DNA from: Candidatus Pacebacteria bacterium UBA1364
GTDB lineage: Bacteria > Patescibacteriota > Microgenomatia > UBA1400 > PJMF01
Direction of reading: 5' to 3'
Length of the DNA: 8,863 nt
Assembly (NCBI GenBank): GCA_002306345.1
Contig: DBRQ01000003.1
Location: forward strand, 24,079 to 32,941
Below the pieces are notes generated by a model. That model had not been told where the DNA came from. It saw only the letters and a list, made by a program, of their open reading frames with translations, and made no database searches. Position 1 is the first letter of the stretch. The number at the start of each line of letters is the position of its first letter. Both the position numbers and the translations under genes were made by a program. Below are positions 1-6,480 of this stretch, piece by piece.

Positions 1-1245
1 TTGACCAACTTGAGGGACAACCTGTTGAATGTTTTGGACTGGAGCTTGTTCTTGATTTTGAAATCTTGCAGGATCAAGACTTACTTTAACTCCTCGAGAA
101 ATTAAATCTTGTTGAGCTTTTGCCCAGTCTTGATATTCTGGAGGTAATTTTTCAACACCTCCCACTTGAGAGTCCTCAATTTGTTTTAAGTCAATATAGT
201 CCATTGAGTCTAATAGAAATTGGTCTGGATGAGCAATTTGTCCTTCTGGAGTGTAGTATTCAAGATCAAGATGTTCTCCGGTAGCGTTACCAGTTTGTCC
301 AGGTGTACCAATATAATCAAAGGGTCTAACTATATCACCTACGCTAAAATTTTCCATATCTGATAAATGTGCCATACGGATCATTGAGCCGTTGGGAAGC
401 TGTAAAAGTACAGAATTGCCATAACCTTGATGACCAGATTGACTACCAAAACGAGTGCCGTCATCGTAAGTAATTCCTACGACTTTAGCCTCAAAAGGTA
501 AAGTAAAATTAAAGTTTTGTGGAAGGTCTGTAGTGTCAATATCCGTACCTAAATTAACATTGCCTTTAGTAGGTTCGATTGGATTGATATTTCCATATTC
601 TTGATTAACATTTTGCTGACGACCAAAAAGCAAATCCATTAAACCACTCAATCCTCTATATCCTCTACCAATTTGATTATTGAGATTAACTATTTTTCCG
701 TTAGTGAGCATAGCCCACCCATCATCAAAACGAGCTATTATTTTAGGCACATCTTCTCTAGTTGCCTCTCTTGATGTTCCGTCTGGATATTGTACTGTTC
801 CGTTTGAGTACAAAGTTCCACCATCAGAGGTTGCAGACACAGGAAAAGCAACCATTTCACTTAAAACTTTTCTAAAACCTTCTGCTGTATTGTAGTTTAG
901 TTGCTCTGGTTGCTCTGGTTGCTCTGTTGGTTCTGGTTGTACCACTGGTTGTTTTCGTTGATCTGTTGGTTCAAGATCACCGAGACTAAAAGTTCCAACC
1001 TGTCCAACATTAGGAGCATTCATTGGAATTGTTGAATAATCATAAGGAGCAAATTTAATATCATCTTGCATTACGTCTTGTCCCAAACCAGAAGGATCAA
1101 CTACTCTACCACCAATTCTAAACGCACGAGGATTAACGTCAAAAGCCTCATAGAGACCAGTACCTTTATTCTTTTTCAAGAGTTCCTCTAGTTCTGCGAG
1201 ATAATCTCTTTCTTTTTTGCGCTTAAAAATTTGTTTTTTTGCCAT
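1..1245 (-). CDS. Virion-associated protein with degenerate M23/LytM peptidase-like domain (3' end outside window)
   Basis: Open frame of 415 codons from ATG 1245 to the window edge with no stop; the C-terminus is missing. The start is supported by AAGGA five bases upstream. Visible order: a basic, charged N-terminus (about 1-27); an unrecognised segment; a Pro/Gln/Glu linker with PEQ repeats (about 99-115); an unrecognised region (120-225); an M23-like domain (about 229-345); and a Gln-rich tail. The M23 signs are a GTDID segment (233-237), GYGN (274-277), AHLS (292-295), a G-x-x-G-x-TGNATGEHL run (313-326) and a final P-D-Q-F. In active M23 enzymes zinc is held by HxxxD plus the last His of HxH. 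Here these read N231-x-x-x-D235 and H325-L-D327, so two ligands are changed while H293 and H325 remain. Either the domain is a pseudoenzyme or it binds metal differently. Its place after the fibre gene fits a tail or internal virion protein acting on peptidoglycan, which is inference. Confidence 0.8.
   Translation of the reverse strand, partial: MAKKQIFKRKKERDYLAELEELLKKNKGTGLYEAFDVNPRAFRIGGRVVDPSGLGQDVMQDDIKFAPYDYSTIPMNAPNVGQVGTFSLGDLEPTDQRKQPVVQPEPTEQPEQPEQLNYNTAEGFRKVLSEMVAFPVSATSDGGTLYSNGTVQYPDGTSREATREDVPKIIARFDDGWAMLTNGKIVNLNNQIGRGYRGLSGLMDLLFGRQQNVNQEYGNINPIEPTKGNVNLGTDIDTTDLPQNFNFTLPFEAKVVGITYDDGTRFGSQSGHQGYGNSVLLQLPNGSMIRMAHLSDMENFSVGDIVRPFDYIGTPGQTGNATGEHLDLEYYTPEGQIAHPDQFLLDSMDYIDLKQIEDSQVGGVEKLPPEYQDWAKAQQDLISRGVKVSLDPARFQNQEQAPVQNIQQVVPQVGQ
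901..927 (-). repeat. Three 9-bp tandem repeats coding a PEQ linker
   Basis: On the plus strand ttgctctgg occurs twice and is followed by ttgctctgt. A related but imperfect unit, tggttctgg, follows to position 936. In the minus-strand gene this encodes repeated Pro-Glu-Gln within a flexible linker between the N-terminal part and the M23-like part. Such short in-frame repeats can change copy number without breaking the frame. Confidence 0.85.
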
Positions 1246-1250
1246 TTTTA

Positions 1251-1255
1251 TCCTT
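1251..1255 (-). promoter_or_regulatory. Shine-Dalgarno AAGGA for the M23-like gene
   Basis: On the minus strand AAGGA sits five bases before ATG 1245. This decides the start of the gene that runs off the left edge. It is one of only two convincing SD sequences in the window. Confidence 0.75.
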
Positions 1256-1284
1256 AGTCTTTGTGTTTATCTAGGTTGTTATTA

Positions 1285-2670
1285 TTAAGCAATAGTAGGT
1301 CTAGCATTAAACCCCCAATAGGCATTTGCATCATTATCAGCAATTACCATATAAAAACCGTTTGTAGTCATTCCTGATGAAATTATGAATACAAGTATAT
1401 TTTGATTTCCACCGTCTGATGTCGCTCCAGTTATTCGGGCAGTTGAAGCTCCCCAAACCTGCCAAGTTCCACTCCTTTCCAGTAATGGTTTTGTTCTCAT
1501 TGTAACAGGTAATAATATCTGACCATATAAGTCAGTAGTAGACGTAGCTCTGCCTGTTATTCCAGAAACTCCATAAGCAATTGTTGCTACTATGCGTTGA
1601 TAATATCTTTTACAATCTATCAAATCTTCTTGATAATTCTTAGCCATAAAAGGTAAAACTACACTTCCTAGATTAAATTGCCACTCACTAAACTCAAAAT
1701 TTTTAGTCGTAATAGCTCCGCATTCTGCAATGATTTCGATTTCAATTCCATTACTACAATCACCCATTGAGACATTTTCTAGCTTGAGTAGAGTGTCTGT
1801 GCCTGTTACGACTGATGTAGCACTTCCTGTAGCTATATTGGTAACTGCACTAAAATTATCTGCTGAGTTAGCTTTATTGATTTTAATTGTGTAGTTTTTA
1901 GCAGAGCCTACATCGTGCCTGACTAGGACTGAAAAAGAAGCAGTTTTGTTTTTATAGTGTTTAGCATTGGCACTTTCAATAAATCTGTATCCATAAACTA
2001 TGCCTGTGCCTGTTAGCGTAACTCCTGCCAATTTATCTGCAAAAGCAGTTGTTAAAGCAGGTGAAGCAGTATTGGAAATAGTGCCCGCACTGACCGCTGT
2101 TCCTGCACCTTTAGCGTAAAAAGTATCTGTGCCGTAGAGTTTGCCAGTAGTTAAATTAACTGGTGTTACTATTTGATTGATTTGACAAGCACCATTGATA
2201 ATAGCTTGTCTTGCTAGAGAGTCTTTTAATCCACCATCTACATATGATTTAGTTACTAATTCAGTTGCGGGATTAAGCGATATTCCTGACGCACTAACAA
2301 CACCTGTAACCATATTAGTCTCTACTCCGTCAATTATTAGAGCGTCATTCAAGTTATTTATATGGGATTTAGAGAGTGGAAAAGCAATTGTAACTCCATT
2401 ATCGTGTGGTTTAGCACCATAACCTTCTTGACCTCTAGTAACTCCTTGAAACTCTTTAGTCACAGAGTCAATCGAAGTATAAGTAATCCACTCTGCTTTA
2501 CTTGTGTCGATAGGGTCAGTATAAGAAAGACAAGCAATTCCTGGTTTATCTGTTGTGATGTTAGTAACTGAAGCGAGGATAATTCCAGTTGTTGCTGAGT
2601 CATCAATCCCCCCGACAGAGGCTAAAGTTGTTGAAATATATTGGTTAGTATAGTAAGCGTTTGTTGCCAT
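1285..2670 (-). CDS. Tail fibre / receptor-binding-like protein
   Basis: Complete 461-residue protein. The N-terminal 110 residues (IDDSATTGIIL near 22-32, VTRGQEGYG near 77-85, then an H89-D-x-G turn and a closing SHINNL) resemble the short attachment domains at the head of many phage tail fibres, where a linker of the form RGxxGT..a..H..G precedes the first shaft segment. A TELVTKSYVDGGL segment (136-148) looks like the ATx-YVD unit common in fibre shafts. The C-terminal half is beta-rich. It contains VVLPFMAKNYQEDLIDCKRYYQRI (337-360), a signature seen in phage fibre-type proteins where a beta sandwich is followed by the P-F-x-x-(R/K)-x-Y-x-E-(E/D)-L-x-x-C-(Q/K)-R-Y-Y pattern. The final 100 residues probably form the distal tip that meets the receptor. 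The gene follows the nozzle gene after 41 bases, with no SD before ATG 2670 (upstream is CTATAATACT). No catalytic motif was seen. The structural role is likely; the receptor is unknown. Confidence 0.8.
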   Translation of the reverse strand: MATNAYYTNQYISTTLASVGGIDDSATTGIILASVTNITTDKPGIACLSYTDPIDTSKAEWITYTSIDSVTKEFQGVTRGQEGYGAKPHDNGVTIAFPLSKSHINNLNDALIIDGVETNMVTGVVSASGISLNPATELVTKSYVDGGLKDSLARQAIINGACQINQIVTPVNLTTGKLYGTDTFYAKGAGTAVSAGTISNTASPALTTAFADKLAGVTLTGTGIVYGYRFIESANAKHYKNKTASFSVLVRHDVGSAKNYTIKINKANSADNFSAVTNIATGSATSVVTGTDTLLKLENVSMGDCSNGIEIEIIAECGAITTKNFEFSEWQFNLGSVVLPFMAKNYQEDLIDCKRYYQRIVATIAYGVSGITGRATSTTDLYGQILLPVTMRTKPLLERSGTWQVWGASTARITGATSDGGNQNILVFIISSGMTTNGFYMVIADNDANAYWGFNARPTIA

Positions 2671-2711
2671 AGTATTATAGTTTTATTATAAGATTTATAC
2701 TCACTAAAGGT

Positions 2712-4634
2712 TTAGCTTGGATAAACTCTATATTTATCATCTAAACGCTTAGTGTTAATTGAATAAGTATGTACCAGAGAGAGAAACTTAAAATAAGAAT
2801 TTACTGCATTACAAGTAAACGCATATTTAATTGATCTTCCTCTTAGTAAGTCATAAACTTCGACAGGAATATCGCTTGAACCTTGCGTATCAGTAAAAGT
2901 AGAAGGCGAGTCACCTATTAAAGTTTGACCGACCATAATTGCACCAAAACCACCACCCGAATTGGTTGGTTGTCCGACTACAAATTGTGCAGCGTTCTCC
3001 ACTCCGTCAAGATAAATATATCCTTCAATGTTTGAGGTTGAGGTAACATCTTTGAACTGAAAAGTTGGATTATGGTATCTTTTTTCTTTGTTAAATTGCC
3101 CCTGATTAAAAGCCTTAGTCGACCACTTGACGTCGATTACCGACCCATTATCGTTATAAGTTCCTGTAAACATTTTAACCATATGTCCAGAAGTTTCATC
3201 GGCAAAATAAAGACTTTCTTCACCATTGCTGTCTAAAAAAGCAGTAAACATATTGGCGCTAAAATCTTCCCAGTAAACCCAAGCACCAAAACGAGTATCA
3301 AGTATCCAAGTTCTATTATTTATGCTCGAGCCTGATTTAGGTACACTACACATATATAGATTACGATAATAATATCCTGCTGAATTGACTAGATGATTGA
3401 GGTCAACATCTTGTAAAAATGAGTCAATCTTAATTGATAATTCGTTGGTTCTTAAAACAGTGGCGACATAGTTTTCTTGATTTCCCAGTGAGAAAAAAGC
3501 CAGTCGTCCGTCTTTACGAGCGGCAAAAATAATATCATTTTCTACGTGGCGAACAGCTCGAAAAGAGATAGCCCCAAAACCTTTGACAATTTCCTCAAGT
3601 TGTTGATAGCCGTCAGAAGTAAAAGAAAACTTGTAAATAGCATTTTCCTTAAAAACAATCACACCACCCTGAAAACCAATAATTGCCGTTATGCCTGAGC
3701 CGTCATTCTTAAAGACATCAACACCACCCGCTCCAAAAGCAGGAGTAGCAAAATCTCCTACCTTCTCAGCAGTACCAGAAAAAGCAAGTCTTGAAGTAGC
3801 GTCTTTAATTCCTGAAACAAATATACGAGAAATAGCAAAGATAGGCATTGAACCTATAATACCCAAAGTAGAGTTAGCCTCAGGCGGTAAAATTGAAAGT
3901 GAGGGGGTATCTTGACCCTGATCGTCATAGGTCGAAACATACACAGTTCCCATATAAGTTTCGCCAAGACCAGTCGCATACCTGCCGTAAACATTATAGC
4001 CAACTGCATTGGTAACATCTGCCCAGTCTAAGCGATTAAAATTAGTAGCATTCAGAGTAGCGTTACCAGTCGTAGTTTGAACACTAACACAAGCTACTGT
4101 TTCGCCCACATTATTAAAAGCACTTACTCGGTAAGAGTAAGTAGTTGTACCAGCTGTACCTTGAGGAGTAACAGATAAAGAGGTTGGTGTTGTGAGGGTG
4201 GTATAAGTTTGAACAGTTGTACCATCGTAGTATGAAAGGTTGTCTACTCCGTTAAAAATATACACCTTGTCATCAGCTTGCACGAAGTTCATCGGAGCTT
4301 CGTCATCAAAAGTCTTAGTCCCTATATCAGTAGGTACACCAGCAACATATTTTTGAAGTTTATCATTAGCACCATCTGCAAATCTTAAAAGTTCACGAGT
4401 TCCATCAGACTTATAGTAAGGAAAAGCACCAAGAACACGATCACCACTTTCAGTTCCATAGTTCTGTACACCTTCACGAGGTTCAATTCCGTCAACATTT
4501 AAGATAACATTTTTAGCTTCGGTCAGTTCCCCATTTTTGATAGCAGTTTCGTCTTGAAACGAATTAAGACCCCCTATAAATCCTGTGATTAACTCGTCTT
4601 TTCTTGGTGGATTTTTGACATTGGATATTTGCAT
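2712..4634 (-). CDS. Podovirus tail nozzle / stabilisation-like protein (P22 gp10 / T7 gp12 type)
   Basis: Complete 640-residue beta-rich protein. The N-terminus has the familiar pattern of this group: a GGLN segment (21-24), acidic and amide residues, then EAKNVILNVDGIEPREGVQNYG (39-60), as in proteins that start with 'GGLN...A..G...EA.N......G...R.G...'. An FN3-like segment (about 149-243) with YSYRVSAFNNVGET and W-A-x-V..A.GYNVYG interrupts the early part. The rest carries repeated beta-blade-like stretches: GIKDATSRLAFSG, GGVIVFKENAIYKF, NDIIFAARKDGRLAFFS, TWILDTRFGAWVYWEDF and EESLYFADETSGHMVKM. These suggest a propeller such as those in podovirus nozzles. The start ATG shares one base with the adaptor stop (TAATG), so translation is probably coupled; no SD is evident. 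Its position directly after the adaptor supports the assignment. Similarity is judged by pattern only. Confidence 0.8.
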   Translation of the reverse strand: MQISNVKNPPRKDELITGFIGGLNSFQDETAIKNGELTEAKNVILNVDGIEPREGVQNYGTESGDRVLGAFPYYKSDGTRELLRFADGANDKLQKYVAGVPTDIGTKTFDDEAPMNFVQADDKVYIFNGVDNLSYYDGTTVQTYTTLTTPTSLSVTPQGTAGTTTYSYRVSAFNNVGETVACVSVQTTTGNATLNATNFNRLDWADVTNAVGYNVYGRYATGLGETYMGTVYVSTYDDQGQDTPSLSILPPEANSTLGIIGSMPIFAISRIFVSGIKDATSRLAFSGTAEKVGDFATPAFGAGGVDVFKNDGSGITAIIGFQGGVIVFKENAIYKFSFTSDGYQQLEEIVKGFGAISFRAVRHVENDIIFAARKDGRLAFFSLGNQENYVATVLRTNELSIKIDSFLQDVDLNHLVNSAGYYYRNLYMCSVPKSGSSINNRTWILDTRFGAWVYWEDFSANMFTAFLDSNGEESLYFADETSGHMVKMFTGTYNDNGSVIDVKWSTKAFNQGQFNKEKRYHNPTFQFKDVTSTSNIEGYIYLDGVENAAQFVVGQPTNSGGGFGAIMVGQTLIGDSPSTFTDTQGSSDIPVEVYDLLRGRSIKYAFTCNAVNSYFKFLSLVHTYSINTKRLDDKYRVYPS

Positions 4635-5503
4635 TAAAAGATTGACTCTGATAGTGGAGTGTCAATGTTAGCCCTACTAAAATTCTCTCTATTCATATCC
4701 GACACTATCTCGTTATACTCATTAAATCCATCAGCAGCATCGCCTCTTTCACCATCGAGTTGAGCCAAGCGACCAAACACATAAGCACTTAAAGCGTCCT
4801 CAAAACGATCAGGAATATCGACAATATCGGTTATAGCGGTAAATTTAGTGGTAGGAATATAGTTATATCTCATTGTAAAGTTATTCCAAGTAGCTGTGAT
4901 CGTGCCAGTTGGACTAGAAGTGCCGCTGGCGACTTCATAAGTAAAAATAAGACTTGTTGAGACAGTAACCCGTTTTGAACCATTACACTCGCTGGTGCTA
5001 GCACCTGCGATTTGTACATAATCGTTGTTAGAAAGTCCGTGTTCGGTTGTACACGTGACTGTTGCAGTAGTTCCAGAGACTACGATTGAAGAAACCGAAA
5101 TAGCACTGGGAGTTGAGGAAGGATAAGGTAAAAGATGAATTTCATCACCATAAATGTAATAGTAGCGAGAATTAAAATAGTTAATTGAAAAAGGATAAGA
5201 GATCGGCGGATATTGTGTCACACTAAAAGCAATATTATCGGATTGCGGTACTCGAAGCACACGATCAACCCTCACCTCAAACATTTTCTTAAAATCAGAG
5301 GGTAAATCATAAATCTCTTGACCGCTAGTTGTTGAAGTTGCGTAAGTTTTAACTAAAAACCAGAAGTCATTTTGCCGAATAAGGTCTTTGTATCCCTGAG
5401 AAATAAATCCAATGCGACGAGTTCGTTCGTTGCCAGCGGGTACTCCGTTTTCGCCTCTTCTGTGAGAAATATCTACTAAAATATCATTGACAATTACCGA
5501 CAT
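4634..5503 (-). CDS. Head-to-tail connector / adaptor-like protein with FCCH-like insertion
   Basis: Complete 289-residue protein. The N-terminus (VNDILVDISHRRG, 5-17; helix RRIGFISQGYKDLIRQNDFWFL, 29-50; then a beta segment, GQEIYDLPSDFKKMFEVRV, 61-79) matches the pattern of podovirus adaptor proteins that bind below the portal (T7 gp11 / P22 gp4 type). The helical C-terminus (IPDRFEDALSAYVFGRLAQLDGERGDAADGFNEYNEIVSDM, 230-270) also fits. Between them lies a beta domain (about 132-204) with the pattern ATVTCTTEHGLSNNDYVQIAGA...F.YEV.SGT. This is the E1_FCCH-like module often found in phage structural proteins. The start ATG 5503 gives a plausible N-terminus but has no SD. The stop overlaps the next start by one base. 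The role is to join portal and nozzle in the short tail. The exact family is inferred without a database search. Confidence 0.78.
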   Translation of the reverse strand: MSVIVNDILVDISHRRGENGVPAGNERTRRIGFISQGYKDLIRQNDFWFLVKTYATSTTSGQEIYDLPSDFKKMFEVRVDRVLRVPQSDNIAFSVTQYPPISYPFSINYFNSRYYYIYGDEIHLLPYPSSTPSAISVSSIVVSGTTATVTCTTEHGLSNNDYVQIAGASTSECNGSKRVTVSTSLIFTYEVASGTSSPTGTITATWNNFTMRYNYIPTTKFTAITDIVDIPDRFEDALSAYVFGRLAQLDGERGDAADGFNEYNEIVSDMNRENFSRANIDTPLSESIF

Positions 5504-5530
5504 ATATTTTAAGTATATGAGATAAAAGGT

Positions 5531-5947
5531 TCAAAGGTTTAGTTTACGTCTGATAAGAGTTGCACTTATGCCGTCAGTGTGAGGCACATAGAGCAGTGAG
5601 ATATTATGATCTGTGAGCCATTGAGAAGTAAAACCCATTTGTTTACAATAATCTTTGTCGAGCCAGTCGCTGCCAATTATTATAATATCTGGATTAACGG
5701 ATAAAATAGCAGGTTTAGAGTCGGCGCCACCTACATTAGGAATAATCTTGTCTATGTAAGGACATTTTGATAATATCTCAAATCTTTGTGAGTAACTAAA
5801 TTCAGGGCTTTTACCCTTGTACTCTTTAATAAATTCGTCAGTATTGAGTGATACCACTAAATAATCACAATGCTCTTTACAAAGTCTAAAAAAATTATAG
5901 TGAGCAAAATGTGGAATTGCAAAACTTCCTCCTGTATACCCCGTCAT
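5531..5947 (-). CDS. TagD/GCT-like cytidylyltransferase (nucleotidyltransferase family)
   Basis: Complete 138-residue protein, the usual length for bacterial glycerol-3-phosphate cytidylyltransferase (TagD). The sequence follows that family throughout: GGSFAIPHFAH (6-16, the HxGH region, H13 and H16), DYLVVSLNTDEF (28-39), Y-S-x-x-R55-F-E-I-L, YIDKIIP (64-70), DIIIIGSDWLDKDY (87-100) and LLYVPHTDGISAT (118-130, the RTEGISTT region). Known family members join a sugar- or polyol-phosphate to CMP, giving a CDP-activated product. Two positions differ: the Asp of FDLLH is Ala10, and the Arg of RTxGIS is His123; the first T of the STT motif is Ala129. Activity may persist with a changed substrate. 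The ATG overlaps the preceding stop by four bases, and AGGA lies seven bases upstream. The product probably feeds the adjacent glycosyltransferases (inference). The alternative is an ADP-heptose-type (HldE C-terminal) relative. Confidence 0.85.
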   Translation of the reverse strand: MTGYTGGSFAIPHFAHYNFFRLCKEHCDYLVVSLNTDEFIKEYKGKSPEFSYSQRFEILSKCPYIDKIIPNVGGADSKPAILSVNPDIIIIGSDWLDKDYCKQMGFTSQWLTDHNISLLYVPHTDGISATLIRRKLNL

Positions 5948-6480
5948 AATAAATTCCTATTGTAAATAGTTTTATACTTAATTAAATAGTCATTCTCAAT
6001 TTTCATTACTTTATGACCAAACTTTTCCACAAAGTTATCCACATTTCTTAAGTCGTCAAATAATTCAAAGGGTTTTTCAAATTTATAATAATCACGTCCT
6101 ATCTGCATTTCATACTCCACTGAGCCTAGTTTATCTTTAATATCTGGCAAGTTCATTTTTGCTAAAACCGACCGCTTATACTTGCCTAAATAACAGCCAA
6201 ATAATGAAGGATAATTACAAATTGATACACTTTCTGGTCGTGCAAAGCAAATATCTATAAATCGTGGGTCTTTAACTTCTACTGTATCTTGCAGAAAGAT
6301 AAACTCATCTATATCGGTATTATTAAGCACCCATTTTAATTTACCCACCTCGTAGCCGTCACAATCTACAATTATGACCTTGTAAGATGTATTAAAAGAG
6401 TTAGTACAGTTTTGTAGTTGTTCTGTACGATCAGGTCGTGTTCCAATAATAACTGCTTTATGAGAAGAGGTTGACACCAT
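5944..6480 (-). CDS. Small GT-A-like glycosyltransferase-related protein
   Basis: Complete 178-residue protein. It has the shape of a short GT-A fold: KAVIIGTRPDR (8-18), KVIIVDCDG (34-42), FIFLQDTVEV (60-69, where the family metal-binding D-x-D normally lies, here a single D65), SLFGCYLGKYKRSVLAKM (92-109, the acceptor-side segment) and an acidic EYEMQIGRDYY (122-132). The N-terminal Rossmann strands and the LQD turn suggest a nucleotide-sugar binder. The short C-terminus (133-178) looks helical. The gene overlaps the larger glycosyltransferase by 23 bases in another frame and the cytidylyltransferase by four bases (ATGA). No SD precedes ATG 6480, so translation is probably coupled to the upstream gene. 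An A8 tract lies just before the start. The specific sugar and acceptor are unknown, and an inactive or accessory role is possible because the DxD is incomplete. Confidence 0.6.
   Translation of the reverse strand: MVSTSSHKAVIIGTRPDRTEQLQNCTNSFNTSYKVIIVDCDGYEVGKLKWVLNNTDIDEFIFLQDTVEVKDPRFIDICFARPESVSICNYPSLFGCYLGKYKRSVLAKMNLPDIKDKLGSVEYEMQIGRDYYKFEKPFELFDDLRNVDNFVEKFGHKVMKIENDYLIKYKTIYNRNLL
5955..5958 (-). promoter_or_regulatory. Shine-Dalgarno AGGA for the cytidylyltransferase gene
   Basis: AGGA on the minus strand sits seven bases before ATG 5947, inside the end of the upstream gene. Together with the ATGA overlap it supports this start. Confidence 0.65.

Noticed and set aside
680..895. 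Plus-strand open frame of 71 codons
   Set aside because: It lies wholly inside the minus-strand M23-like gene, whose translation shows recognisable domain motifs and an SD; the plus-strand frame shows none.
1222..1245. A-rich slippery-looking run (A AAA AAA) in the first codons of the M23-like gene
   Set aside because: A -1 shift there reaches a stop after a few codons, so no useful product would result.
2195..2571. Two overlapping plus-strand open frames
   Set aside because: They are antisense to the fibre gene, which has clear family patterns; neither shows a domain or a convincing start signal.
2671..2711. Two TATAAT hexamers before the fibre gene that look like -10 elements
   Set aside because: The stretch is almost all A/T, neither has a plausible -35 hexamer at the right distance, and the genes read as one operon.
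3691..3915. Plus-strand open frame of 74 codons
   Set aside because: Antisense to the propeller part of the nozzle gene; no independent evidence of coding.
5504..5530. Possible promoter (TTGAAC and TATACT) before the adaptor gene
   Set aside because: The spacing of 11 bases is too short for a sigma70-type promoter, and the sequence is A/T-rich.
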